Shown here piece by piece: positions 54,439 to 63,705 of a stretch of DNA of 64,000 nucleotides; position 1 is the first letter of the stretch; every line of letters begins with the position of its first letter. The translations under genes were made by a program, and so were the position numbers. The stretch is from Kiritimatiellia bacterium (GTDB lineage: Bacteria; Verrucomicrobiota; Kiritimatiellia; PWTM01), in NCBI GenBank assembly GCA_026417735.1, contig JAOACR010000003.1, positions 1 to 64,000 on the forward strand. Direction: 5' to 3'. Under the pieces are notes generated by a model. It ran no database searches. It was not told the origin of the DNA and was given only the letters and a program-made list of their open reading frames with translations.

Positions 54439-56976
54439 TCATCGCCGGCGCAGATCATACCACAACGTGCGGTGCTCGGGGCCGATGTCGAACGAGCATG
54501 TGGAGTCGGTGGCGCTCACCTTGAGCTCGGCCGTGGGTTCGCCTCGGCCGTCGAGCGCACGGACGGTCAACGGCGGTCCCTGCAGCTCGATTCGCGCCGG
54601 GATTCCGTTCACGTGCGTCGGGCCGCGGCCCCAATGGCGGCCGACACTGGTGCGGCTCTCGTTCCAGCGCATGTCGGGATTTTCGGCGGATCCGACCGCC
54701 ACCAACAACATTCGCTGCGAGATCTCCAGCGGGCGGCCGTCCATGCTCGTGAGCGCGACGACCGCGTAATCTCGCTCGACCGGGCCGATCGCGAGGGTGC
54801 ATCCGCCGAATTGGAAGCGCTGCCCGGCGACGCGTCCCCACGCGGCCCTCGTCGCCGGGGTGTTGACGGTGAGGTGTGCGCGCGGGGGGGCGGTCGCGTC
54901 CCAGACGACCGCGTTGTCCGGGCTGCTGACGCGCCGAGTCGGCGGAGGGCTCACGGCGGCGGGCGAGGTGGCTGCGGGCGAGATGCCAATGCGGTGCGTG
55001 AGGCCGAGCATGGGCGGCAGCCGCCGTTCGCAGGTGCCGGCCGCGACCTCCGGCAACGGCGGCAGGTCGCCTCGCAGATAGAGGTGGGCGAAGACGCCGA
55101 GCAGCGCGAGCTTCGCAGGGTGCCCGTTGAACGAAAAGTAGCCGGAAATCCGGTCGCGAAACCACTCGTCTGCGTCGCTGGAGTATTGGAAGAAGAACAC
55201 ACCGTCCCAGTCCTGCAGCGCGGCTGCGAGCGCGGCGAACGGCACCGCGGAAGCGGCGTAATCGTGCGGGGCGGGGATGTTCCACTCGGACAACGTAAAT
55301 GGCCGGTCGAGCAGCCGCCACGTTGCGCGCTCGAATAGCGGATTGAATTCGATCGCCTCCTCCATCGGCGTGTTTCCGATGGTCCAGTCATCGCGATCCC
55401 ACGGGCGCCGGGGGAATCGAGGATGGTGCCAGTAGGCGTGCGCGTCAGCGTAGTCGCAGGTGTCGGCGACGATCCGAGCGCCGTGATAGGTGATCTGCGA
55501 CGCGGTGATCGGCATTCGCGCGCCGCAGTCGCGACGGATGAAGGTGATCAGATCGCGGATGAACTCGCGCTCGGTGTCAACCATGAACGCACGGGCGTCT
55601 TCCCAAGCGCGATCCGAGAGCCCGGCGTAGGGGATCTCGACCGTTCCCGTCTCCAGACGCTGGTCGGCGGAGAACGGGTCGGGCAGTCCCCCCTCGCGGA
55701 ACTCGACGTCTGCAAGTTCGAAGTCCACGTCCGACTCGCCGAACTTGAAGCAGAGGCGTGCGCGGCCATCCACGGTATCGGTTGCGCGGAACTGCCGGGC
55801 GACCCGAAGCCATTCGGGCCCGATCCGCAACCGCTCCGACCAGCCGAGAGGCCCCCAGTTGGCGGGGCCTTGCCGCGACACGTCCACGTACAGGTTGCGC
55901 GACCGGTCCGCGCGGACCGCGAAGGTCACCGAGTAGGTTCGGCCGCTCGTCACCGAGAGACCGCTGTGGATCAGCTCATGGTGCGCGCCGGCAGGCGCGG
56001 GCGCCGGCAGTTCGATCCGGACGGCGTGCCGACCGTCCGGTCCTGGTACGCCAAACCGGGCGATCGCCGGGGCGCTACGGGGGGTGTTCAACGTCCAGGG
56101 AGCCAGACGGCTCGCGGAGCCGTCGAGGGAAGCGAGGAGCCGGCCGGGAGGCTCGAGGTGACTCAACCAGGCTCGTTTCAATGCCTCGGTGCTCTGATAC
56201 TTGCGCTGCAACCAGGCGTTGAACTGGCGGCGGAACTCGGAGCGATAGGGCTCCGGAAGAATTTTGGCCAGCCCGGGCCCACGCTCGCTGAAGCTGTTTT
56301 CGTTGGTGAGCTCGACCAGCGCGATCGCCGGATCTTCCGCCCGGCGCAGCTGGCGGTACGGATTTACGTGGCCGAGGTATTCACGAATAAACTCTTTCAG
56401 GCGCTGTCGCATCCGGGGTTCGAAGTACAGCAGGTATTTCGCGAAGCGGCACTCGTAGGGCAAGTCGCCGACATTCTCGAACCCTTCCGCCTCCGTAAAC
56501 GAGCGGCCGACGTGGAGATTGAGGTTTGCGTAGATGCCATGCCGGTGCAACTGGTCGAGGAAGAAATCTTGCCGGTCTAGCATCTCAGGATCGAGGCGAC
56601 GGACGCCGTTTTCCGGTGGCCGCAGCAGCCCGCGCGGCGGCGGCTGCGTGTCGTGGTGGTGGAACCGCACGGCGTTGATGCCGAGCTTGACCAGACGCGC
56701 GGCGACCTTCGGCGCGACGGATTTTTCCGGTGCGTTGGCGGCAAAGCACACGTTCATGCCCCAGAAACGCAAACGGCGGTCGCCCACGTAGAACCGACCG
56801 TCGCGAATTGTGACAAAACCGTCGGCGCCGGCGGGCCGGGGTACAAGATGGGAGAAATCCGTCGCGTTCGCCGCGATATCGTCACCGGGGATCACAAACG
56901 GAAACCGCTCGGCGGACTCCGCCGCGGCGGCAGCAACGGACAGCGAACAGAAGGCGAGCAGCCAGTTGCCTCTCAT
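54439..56976 (-). CDS. GH5-like secreted glycoside hydrolase with carbohydrate-binding insert
   Basis: An 845-residue secreted protein. The signal peptide (WLLAFCSLSVAAAAAES) is followed by a (beta/alpha)8 barrel start (LRFWGMNVCFAANAPE, GINAVRFHHHDTQPP) with the acid/base glutamate in ALVELTNENSF. A CBM4/9-like beta-sandwich insert (VTSGRTYSVTFAVRADRSRNLYVDVS) lies at about 320-430. The barrel then resumes, with the likely nucleophile in FTLSEWNIPAPHDY. A C-terminal beta domain follows. The split of the barrel by a binding module is unusual. AAGGAGA 6 nt upstream fixes the ATG. Confidence 0.87.
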   Translation of the reverse strand: MRGNWLLAFCSLSVAAAAAESAERFPFVIPGDDIAANATDFSHLVPRPAGADGFVTIRDGRFYVGDRRLRFWGMNVCFAANAPEKSVAPKVAARLVKLGINAVRFHHHDTQPPPRGLLRPPENGVRRLDPEMLDRQDFFLDQLHRHGIYANLNLHVGRSFTEAEGFENVGDLPYECRFAKYLLYFEPRMRQRLKEFIREYLGHVNPYRQLRRAEDPAIALVELTNENSFSERGPGLAKILPEPYRSEFRRQFNAWLQRKYQSTEALKRAWLSHLEPPGRLLASLDGSASRLAPWTLNTPRSAPAIARFGVPGPDGRHAVRIELPAPAPAGAHHELIHSGLSVTSGRTYSVTFAVRADRSRNLYVDVSRQGPANWGPLGWSERLRIGPEWLRVARQFRATDTVDGRARLCFKFGESDVDFELADVEFREGGLPDPFSADQRLETGTVEIPYAGLSDRAWEDARAFMVDTEREFIRDLITFIRRDCGARMPITASQITYHGARIVADTCDYADAHAYWHHPRFPRRPWDRDDWTIGNTPMEEAIEFNPLFERATWRLLDRPFTLSEWNIPAPHDYAASAVPFAALAAALQDWDGVFFFQYSSDADEWFRDRISGYFSFNGHPAKLALLGVFAHLYLRGDLPPLPEVAAGTCERRLPPMLGLTHRIGISPAATSPAAVSPPPTRRVSSPDNAVVWDATAPPRAHLTVNTPATRAAWGRVAGQRFQFGGCTLAIGPVERDYAVVALTSMDGRPLEISQRMLLVAVGSAENPDMRWNESRTSVGRHWGRGPTHVNGIPARIELQGPPLTVRALDGRGEPTAELKVSATDSTCSFDIGPEHRTLWYDLRRR

Positions 56977-57085
56977 AGTGTCTCCTTGAGCGAGGGCGAA
57001 GATACGCTAGAAGACACGGCGGGCCGGCGCAAGCACCCCGAAAAACACTACGAGGGGGCGGCGGCGCGAACGGTGAGCGCCCGTC

Positions 57086-58084
57086 TCAGAGGCGTCCCGC
57101 GAGCACGGCGTCGAGGAATGCGGTTGCAAACTCGTCTTCGTTCATCAGCACCGCGCGCGCGAGGCGAAAGGGCTCGGCGGTGGGATCCAGACGGTCCAGC
57201 CGCTCTGCGGAAATCTGCGCGGGGTCGGCGATCGCGCTGTCCGCTCCGGCGTCGCGGGCGAGATGGGCGAACACCTCATTCAGGAGATGGCGGGCGGGCA
57301 GTCCGTACGAGACATTGCTGACGCCCACGGTGATGTGGACTGCGGGGCCAAACCGGCCGCGGGCGATCGCGATCGCATTTAGAACGCGGAGCCCATGGCG
57401 TCCGTCGGTCGCCACGGGCATCACGAGGGGATCCAGGTAGAGCGTTTCGTCGGGGCGGCCGGCGGCGCGGAGCAGTTCGAGCGCGCGCGCCAGGTTCTCG
57501 ACTCGCTCGCCGGCTTCGATGGGCAGCGCCCCGGCGCCGGCGGCGGAGACGACGGCTTCCGCGTCGTATTCTGTGGCCAGGCTGAACGTCTCCGGGCGCT
57601 CCAGCGAAACGCAGTTCAGCAGCGGACGTCCGCGGGAGCGATCGGAGACCTCGAGCCCCGCGCGAAGGACGGCGACGTGGGACGAGTCCACGCTGACCGG
57701 CCGTCGCGAAGCCTCCTGCACGATGCCGACGGTCCAACGCATCGCCTCGCAGCATTCGGCGGGGTCTGCGGAGTACTCGTCGACGTTGATGTCGAGGAAC
57801 GCGGCACCGTGGCGTTCCTGCTCTTCGGCGATCGCGCGCAGGTAATCGGCGGCGAGCTCCGCCGGTTCGCCGCGAGCGCGCAGCGCCAGCGCAATCGCGA
57901 CCGCGCACGGTCGTAGCCGGCCGGCCGCAAGTTCCGGTGGCACCGGCAGCTCGCGAGGCTCACCGTGGCGGCTGTAGAGGATCGCGCAACGGCCGTTGGT
58001 TGTACGGACGCGGGAGCCCCCCACACGGACCGAGCGGCTGCAGTGGATTTTCTCGCCGATGACGATGAAGTTTTTCGAGCTCAC
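57086..58084 (-). CDS. Pterin-binding (dihydropteroate synthase-like) methyltransferase
   Basis: A 332-residue protein with the pterin-binding TIM-barrel fold shared by DHPS, the folate domain of MetH and corrinoid methyltransferases. It starts with FIVIGEKIHCSR and contains FLDINVDEYS, RPVSVDSSHVAVLRAGLEV, PLLNCVSLE, LYLDPLVMPVATDG and ITVGVSNVSYGLPARHLLNEVF. The last two are typical of MetH/AcsE rather than of folate-synthesis DHPS. It probably uses methyltetrahydrofolate. The GTG at 58084 is the first start before the conserved N terminus, with AAAGGAAG about 16 nt upstream. No cobalamin-binding partner is in the window. Confidence 0.83.
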   Translation of the reverse strand: MSSKNFIVIGEKIHCSRSVRVGGSRVRTTNGRCAILYSRHGEPRELPVPPELAAGRLRPCAVAIALALRARGEPAELAADYLRAIAEEQERHGAAFLDINVDEYSADPAECCEAMRWTVGIVQEASRRPVSVDSSHVAVLRAGLEVSDRSRGRPLLNCVSLERPETFSLATEYDAEAVVSAAGAGALPIEAGERVENLARALELLRAAGRPDETLYLDPLVMPVATDGRHGLRVLNAIAIARGRFGPAVHITVGVSNVSYGLPARHLLNEVFAHLARDAGADSAIADPAQISAERLDRLDPTAEPFRLARAVLMNEDEFATAFLDAVLAGRL

Positions 58085-58253
58085 ACGGTGTGTTCGCCGT
58101 TCTTCCTTTGGGTTTTCGGAGGGGCGGATGATAGGTGGGAGGTGGCCAGTGAGCAACTCGGTGAGGGCGGGCGGTTGAGTTGCGGTGGGGGGCCGGCTCT
58201 CGTACAAGGGCGCCCGGCGAGCCGAGCGATGGTCGGCGCATGGGGCAGACAAA

Positions 58254-61052
58254 ATGGCGCATGAAGTCACGGGAATGCTGGTATGCAGACTGGCGGTTTG
58301 CGTCTCGTTGGCGGCGGCGACGCGGGCGGAGGAGCGGCGCGTCACATTGAAGCCGGAAATGCTTTCAGCCGCCGCGGAGCATGGCTTGCCGACCGGTTGG
58401 GTGGACGAGCAGGAGGAGATCATCGGGCCACCCACGAACGAGCCGCTTCGGGGCTGGACGGTTCCAACAGGCGCCCGGGCGAAGTTTCCCGTGGCGGTGG
58501 AGATTGACCTGGGCGAGGTTCGGCCGCTTTCGAAGCTGTGGCTCTTTGACGCGGAGGGTACCGGCGATCTGATCGTCGCGATCGGCGAGCCGGGCGGCTG
58601 GCGGCCGGTGGCGACCAACGGCTGTCGCGCCTATCGCCAGTGGGTGGCAGTGCCGCTGGACGCCGAGACTCGCTTTCTGCGGCTTGTGCGGACGTCGCCG
58701 GGAGCGAACGTCCGAGAAATCGCCGTTTACCAGCATACGCCGGAATCGTGGCGGACGGTACGGGAACGGCAGGAGCGGGAGCGCCGTGAGGCGACCGCGC
58801 GTGCGGCGGCGCTTGAGCGGGCGCGGGCGGAGCGTCGGACCCGTTCACCGGTGGATCCCGGCCCGCCGTTCGGGCCGCTGCCGGTGGTGGATGAGCTCGA
58901 TCCACTGGCTCCCGAAGAACGGCACGCCTGGTCGGTCGGGCCGCCGGGCAGCGGGGCCGCAACGACGTTGCTGGGCCGCGCCGCCTTCGTGCTTCCACCC
59001 CGTTCGAACTGTGCCAGCTGGGTTCGGTTCCGGCTCGGACGGGACCGGGGGTTGGAGGCGGGGGGCGCGTATGTTCTGCAGGTGGAGTATCCCGAAGACG
59101 CTCCGCGCGCAATGTGGGTGATCAATGCGGGCAACGAGAGCGTCCGGGGATTCCATACCGGCCGGACGGTCGGCGACGCTCTGCACATGAAGTACTTGGA
59201 CAGCCTGCCCGAGTCGCTCGACATGCCGCTCTCGCAGCGGTGGTGCTCATGGACGATGTATTTCCGGTTGCACGATCGATTCCCCACCGGTGGGCTGCCG
59301 CGGGGGTCGGCGCCCCGTCCCGCCACCCCGGCGGACGGCTTCGAGGTTGCGATTGTCCAGTTCGACGCGCGAAACGACCCCATGTCCGCTGGTCTTGCGA
59401 TTGGGAAGGTTCGATTGCTGGAGGTTGCAGAGCCCGAGCGCCTTCGGCTGCAGATCTCCTGGCCGCCGGAGGGTCTGCCCCGCCGGCGGATTTTTTGGCG
59501 GGAGGAGATGGGGGACGGCGTCATCGAGGGGGCCGATGCGACGTCGCGCGGTGTGGAGGACCGGTTGAACTGGTTCCGGTGGAAAGCCGATCTGATGGAA
59601 TTCCTCGGTGTGCCGGTCTTTGCGAAGGATTTGCTTGAGTTTGGCGCCTGCCAGCACTGGGATCCGACGCCCGGCGGCGGAAACGACTGGGTCTATTTCA
59701 ACAGTGGCACGCGCGATTTGTGGGGACGGATCGTCGGCTTGATGGCAGAGCGAGGCATCGAACTGCTGCCGTATTACGAGTACGCGGGCAGCATTGGCCG
59801 GCGCGGTCTCGGTCCCCAGCGGCGCGCGAAGCCACTGACCCGCGAAGATGCCTACACTCACATTCCCTGGGTCGAGAAGGCAAACGTGGACATCACAGAT
59901 CCGGCGACGTGGGAAGACCTGCGCAAGATTCTGGACATCACAGTGCTGGCGTGGCGCGACCGTGCGCGCTTTGCGGGCGTTTGGATGCGTCCGCGGTCGC
60001 AGTGGCCGGTGGGTTTTGGCGATGCGACGCGCCAGCGGTTTGCGCACGAGGCGAACGGTGGCCGGCCGGTGACGCGGGATGAGCTGCGGCGTGATCCGGA
60101 GCTGTACGGACGGTACCTGGCCTGGTGGCTCGGCCGACGGCGCCAGTTTCTAGAGCATATCCGAGACCATTTGCGCGCGGGAGGTGTGCCGGGCGCGTTT
60201 GTTCTGTTCACTGGCTGTGCTGCGGAGCCGGGCCCGGCATGGCCCGACTGGACGCCCCGGCTGGTGACTGACCGGCCGGATCTTTGGCAGCCCCTCTTGG
60301 CAAGCGCCGAGCACAGAACCGCGAAGGGCGAAGTGATACGGGCGGTGACACCGGAGGAGATCGTACGGGACCAACTGTATCTGCGCGCGTTGCGTTCTCC
60401 CGGGCTGACGTGGGGGAGGTGGGAGGTCCACCATGCGAACCCCACCAACGACCCGGAGGCGTATCGGGAAGCGGATGGGATCATGTTCACCCATGCGGTG
60501 AACCGACTCTTCACGGTGTCCTCGCCCGCAACGTTTGACGCGTTTCGTTCGTCCACGGGACTGGCGATTGTGCGGCATCATGCGCTGAACGAGCACATGG
60601 TGGAGGATGAGGGGGGCGGCGAGGCGCTGGGCTACTTTGTCGGGGATATGGAGCGAGCGGCGCCGTTTTCAATGTGTGTGGAGGTGAGGGCCGTTGCGGC
60701 GGGTGATCCGTCGATGATCGGGTACCTGAGCGGCCGGTCCTTCAATCGGGGATTTCCAGAAGAGGCTCGCCGGTTCCATGCGGCCTTCCTCGCGTTGCCG
60801 GCGCTGCCTAGCCGCATTCTCGAGGGCGCGTGCGACGTGCCCGACGTGACGGTACGAGAAATTCGTGCACCCACCGGCGGTGTGTGGTGGGCGGTCGCCC
60901 ACACGGGGTGGCGAGCACGGCCGGGGGTCGAGATCTGTTTGCCGGGCGAAGGGCCAGTGTTCGATGCGGTCAGCGGGGAGCGGCTTTCGGATGGCCGCCG
61001 CGTACGCTGCGATCTGGCTCCGTGCGAGCTGCGCGCGTGGAGGCGACCGTGA
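58254..61052 (+). CDS. Large secreted protein with a glycoside-hydrolase-like barrel
   Basis: About 932 residues with signal peptide (LVCRLAVCVSLAAATRA). A discoidin-like N-terminal domain (VEIDLGEVRPLSKLWLFDAEG) is followed by a charged helix rich in Arg and Glu (about 165-190), a beta domain and a barrel-like region from about 410. The barrel shows RIFWREEMGDGVIEG, LNWFRWKADLMEFLG, GIELLPYYEYAGSIG and FAGVWMRPRSQWPVGF. I do not recognise a numbered GH family. The acidic residues in WREEMGDG and YYEYAG are candidate catalytic residues. ATG at 58275 is an alternative start that shortens the leader. Confidence 0.78.
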   Translation: MAHEVTGMLVCRLAVCVSLAAATRAEERRVTLKPEMLSAAAEHGLPTGWVDEQEEIIGPPTNEPLRGWTVPTGARAKFPVAVEIDLGEVRPLSKLWLFDAEGTGDLIVAIGEPGGWRPVATNGCRAYRQWVAVPLDAETRFLRLVRTSPGANVREIAVYQHTPESWRTVRERQERERREATARAAALERARAERRTRSPVDPGPPFGPLPVVDELDPLAPEERHAWSVGPPGSGAATTLLGRAAFVLPPRSNCASWVRFRLGRDRGLEAGGAYVLQVEYPEDAPRAMWVINAGNESVRGFHTGRTVGDALHMKYLDSLPESLDMPLSQRWCSWTMYFRLHDRFPTGGLPRGSAPRPATPADGFEVAIVQFDARNDPMSAGLAIGKVRLLEVAEPERLRLQISWPPEGLPRRRIFWREEMGDGVIEGADATSRGVEDRLNWFRWKADLMEFLGVPVFAKDLLEFGACQHWDPTPGGGNDWVYFNSGTRDLWGRIVGLMAERGIELLPYYEYAGSIGRRGLGPQRRAKPLTREDAYTHIPWVEKANVDITDPATWEDLRKILDITVLAWRDRARFAGVWMRPRSQWPVGFGDATRQRFAHEANGGRPVTRDELRRDPELYGRYLAWWLGRRRQFLEHIRDHLRAGGVPGAFVLFTGCAAEPGPAWPDWTPRLVTDRPDLWQPLLASAEHRTAKGEVIRAVTPEEIVRDQLYLRALRSPGLTWGRWEVHHANPTNDPEAYREADGIMFTHAVNRLFTVSSPATFDAFRSSTGLAIVRHHALNEHMVEDEGGGEALGYFVGDMERAAPFSMCVEVRAVAAGDPSMIGYLSGRSFNRGFPEEARRFHAAFLALPALPSRILEGACDVPDVTVREIRAPTGGVWWAVAHTGWRARPGVEICLPGEGPVFDAVSGERLSDGRRVRCDLAPCELRAWRRP

Positions 61053-61098
61053 GGGGAGGGCGGCGCAACGGCGCCCGCGCGGTGGACGCGCCAACCGG

Positions 61099-61638
61099 CT
61101 ATGGGGAGGCAGCTGGCGGCGAAAAGCGCCGGTAGAGAGTTGCGATCGCCACGCCGAGCGCGACCAGCCACGACGCAACCCCGGCGAAAAGCAGCTTCGC
61201 CGGCAGCGTCACCGGAGCCTGCTGATGAGCGACGAGGACCGTGAACCACAACCACCCGAACAGCGCGGTGACGGCGCTCGCCTGTCGGGCGAGCCACTCG
61301 TCGATCGCGCTCAGCGTCGCGGATCGATGCGGCGGTGCCAGCCACTGCTCGGCGTTCGGAATATTGACCCATCGCGCGGGCAGGCGGCGAACCAAGACTG
61401 CGGCCAATGCAAATACGCCCACGCAAACGACGACTCCACCGCTGAACTCCGCGGCAGCCTGCACTCGGTGGGTCCAGCGGTCCGGCCGGCCGGCGAGGTC
61501 GAAATGTACCGCGACGCGGATGGGCAGGGCGGGCAGCGAGATCCACAGCGCCGCGATGACCGCCAGAGCCGACACCAGGGGCTGGCGCCAGCTGGTTGGG
61601 GCGGACCCGGCGAACGCTGCGTTGGCGGTTGCGTTCAC
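61099..61638 (-). CDS. DUF1648-like multi-pass membrane protein
   Basis: A 179-residue integral membrane protein with four predicted helices. LPIRVAVHFDLAGRPDRW near residue 40 is the DUF1648 landmark (LP..I..H....G..D), also found in SdpI-like immunity and YhdC-type proteins. The function is unknown. GTG 61638 is chosen for the GGGAG 7 nt upstream and the GTGA overlap with the galE stop. It is the last gene of the DUF151-galE operon. Confidence 0.75.
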   Translation of the reverse strand: MNATANAAFAGSAPTSWRQPLVSALAVIAALWISLPALPIRVAVHFDLAGRPDRWTHRVQAAAEFSGGVVVCVGVFALAAVLVRRLPARWVNIPNAEQWLAPPHRSATLSAIDEWLARQASAVTALFGWLWFTVLVAHQQAPVTLPAKLLFAGVASWLVALGVAIATLYRRFSPPAASP

Positions 61639-62615
61639 TGGGAACTCCCTGCGTAGCCGTCGGGATGCCGCCGGTGCCAGCGCCAGGCGTGTTCGATAAT
61701 TGTTCGCAGGTCCGAATAGCGCGGTTGCCAACCGAGCAGGGAGCGGGCCCGCTTGGCGTCGGCGACGAGCGTCGGGGGATCGCCCGGACGGCGCGGCGCG
61801 ATTTCTTCCGGCAGAGGGTGACCGGTCACCGCGCGCGCCGTGTCAATCACTTCGCGCACGGAAAAACCGAGTCCGTTGCCGAGGTTGAATGCGCCGGTAT
61901 GGGCGGTTTCAAGCGCGCGGATGTGGGCGTCGGCAAGATCCAGGACGTGGATGTAGTCGCGAATACACGTTCCATCGGGGGTGGGATAATCCGCACCGAA
62001 CACGCGGACCGCGGGTGCGCGCCCGAGCGCCACCCGCAGCACATTGGGGATTAGGTGGGTCTCGGGATCGTGGTCCTCGCCGAGGCGCTCCGTCGCACCG
62101 CAGGCGTTGAAGTAACGCAGAAACACCGGTTCGAAACCGTACCGATCCGCGAACCAGCGCAGCATCGTCTCGAGCATCAGTTTGGACTCGCCGTACGGAT
62201 TTAAGGGGCGCTGGGGAGCGTCTTCCGAGATCGGAATGCGCTCGGGAACGCCATAGGTCGCGCAGGTGGAGGAAAACACGATCCGGCGCACACCCACCTG
62301 TCGCATCGCCTCGATGAGATGGAATCCACCGACCACATTGTTATGGAAGTACAGCTCCGGCCGCTCCATGGACTCGCCGACGAGCGCAAATGCAGCGAAG
62401 TGCAGCACCGCATCGGGACGGACCGAGCGCATCGCCTCCGAGATGGCATCTGCGCGCCGCAGATCACCAACGATGAGGCGGGCCCGAGGGTCCACCGCCT
62501 CGCGGTGCCCGCGTTCGAGATTGTCGAAGACGGTCACGCGGTGCCCAGCATCGAGCAACGCTTCCGCGGTGACGCTGCCGATGTAACCGGCCCCGCCGGT
62601 GAGCAGTACGTTCAT
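61635..62615 (-). CDS. galE: UDP-glucose 4-epimerase
   Basis: A 326-residue extended short-chain dehydrogenase that interconverts UDP-glucose and UDP-galactose. The NAD-binding GGAGYIGS lies at 7-14. LHFAAFALVGESME, the catalytic SSTCATYG and YGESK, RYFNACGA and the substrate segment DGTCIRDYIHVLDLA are all present. ATG 62615 forms an ATGA overlap with the upstream DUF151 gene. It feeds nucleotide sugars into the surface-glycan genes elsewhere in the window (inference). Confidence 0.96.
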   Translation of the reverse strand: MNVLLTGGAGYIGSVTAEALLDAGHRVTVFDNLERGHREAVDPRARLIVGDLRRADAISEAMRSVRPDAVLHFAAFALVGESMERPELYFHNNVVGGFHLIEAMRQVGVRRIVFSSTCATYGVPERIPISEDAPQRPLNPYGESKLMLETMLRWFADRYGFEPVFLRYFNACGATERLGEDHDPETHLIPNVLRVALGRAPAVRVFGADYPTPDGTCIRDYIHVLDLADAHIRALETAHTGAFNLGNGLGFSVREVIDTARAVTGHPLPEEIAPRRPGDPPTLVADAKRARSLLGWQPRYSDLRTIIEHAWRWHRRHPDGYAGSSQ

Positions 62616-63109
62616 CGGAACGGCTCGTCCGGCGGCGGCTCGGTGGGGGGCTCCTCCTCGTCCTGCTGCGAAGACTGTTCCTCCGCCTGTTGGAGCATCC
62701 AGCTGGCGTCCTCTGTTTTCTCCCACACGCTTGCCGCCACGTAGATCGGGCATCCCTGCTGCAGCGCGAGCGCGATCGAATCGCTCGGTCGGGCGTCCAC
62801 CTCGATCAGGTTTCGGCCATGTTCGGTGTCTTGAACGATATAGATGCGGGCGTAGAACGTGTCGTCCTTCAGCTCGTTGACCACCACCTTCGCAACCCGA
62901 GCGCCGAACCCCGCGAGGATGGCGGCGATCAGATCGTGCGTCATCGGGCGGGGCGACCGCAAGCCTTCTCGATATCTCGCAATAGCGGACGCGACGAAGA
63001 CGTCGATGAACATGACGATGACCTTGCGGCCATCGGTCAGAAAGACACCGGCGCCGCCGCGCGAGGTCCCCACCAGTGTTTGCACTGTGACCTGGACATC
63101 CGGTTTCAT
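62612..63109 (-). CDS. DUF151 bifunctional-nuclease-family protein
   Basis: A 165-residue BFN-domain protein. Typical segments are VFLTDGRKVIVMFIDVFVASAI, THDLIAAILAGFGARVAKVVVNELKDDTFYARI and VDARPSDSIALAL. Some members show RNase and DNase activity, but the physiological role in bacteria is unclear. The tail after about 135 is acidic and rich in Gln, Glu and Pro (EEQSSQQDEEEPP). It is the first gene of the DUF151-galE-DUF1648 operon. Confidence 0.93.
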   Translation of the reverse strand: MKPDVQVTVQTLVGTSRGGAGVFLTDGRKVIVMFIDVFVASAIARYREGLRSPRPMTHDLIAAILAGFGARVAKVVVNELKDDTFYARIYIVQDTEHGRNLIEVDARPSDSIALALQQGCPIYVAASVWEKTEDASWMLQQAEEQSSQQDEEEPPTEPPPDEPFR

Positions 63110-63198
63110 CGTGATGACCGCTGGTGTTCCAGCTAGAATACCTGCAGTCTAACCGGTGTGGGCTGAACTGTCACGGTGGGCTCACGGACGGCGGAGCA

Positions 63199-63492
63199 AT
63201 GGGCATCAAGCTCGAGATGTGGTTGTCGAGGGTTCGGCGCTGGCCGAAACCTCTGCGACTGGGCGGGGGCGTGGCGTTGCTGGTTCTCGGCGTGCTGGGG
63301 CTCTTCCTGCCAGTGCTCCAGGGACTGCTGTTTTTGGGTGCCGGTCTCGCGCTGCTGGCGGCGGATGTGCCGGCGGTTCGGCGTTGGGTGGACCGTGCGG
63401 CGCAACGTTGGTCGCGCCAGCACGCGCAGGCCGGCCGGGGCCAGTGGATCCGTGTGGAGCCGCCGCGCCCGGAACGATCGCCACGTTCCTGA
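63199..63492 (+). CDS. Small two-helix membrane protein (PGPGW-like)
   Basis: A 97-residue protein. After a basic N terminus (RVRRWPKPLR) come two helices joined by a short turn (GGGVALLVLGVLGLFLPVLQ, GLLFLGAGLALLAADVP) and a basic tail. This matches the layout of PGPGW and DUF454/YbaN proteins, whose function is unknown. ATG 63199 follows GCGGAG by 3-4 nt. It is divergent from the DUF151 operon. Confidence 0.7.
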   Translation: MGIKLEMWLSRVRRWPKPLRLGGGVALLVLGVLGLFLPVLQGLLFLGAGLALLAADVPAVRRWVDRAAQRWSRQHAQAGRGQWIRVEPPRPERSPRS

Positions 63493-63705
63493 GGCGGCGG
63501 CGCGCGGTGGGCGCGCTTGGGTTGGACTGCGGAAAGCTCGTGACTCGCGCAATGGATTGTCGGGGCGCTCGTTTCCCATTTCAGCGTTCGGGCCGCGGAC
63601 ATGAAGCCTACCTCGGGCCGCTTGCCCACCGCGGTCATCGGTGCCGCCGCAGACCGCTGACGCGCTCACGCCGCGATTTGCGGGCGGGAACGATGTGAGG
63701 ATGCC

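Noticed and set aside
63493-63705. Gap before the OmpA-domain gene
   Set aside because: Open frames here are extensions of shadow frames from neighbouring genes. No gene or clear terminator was seen.
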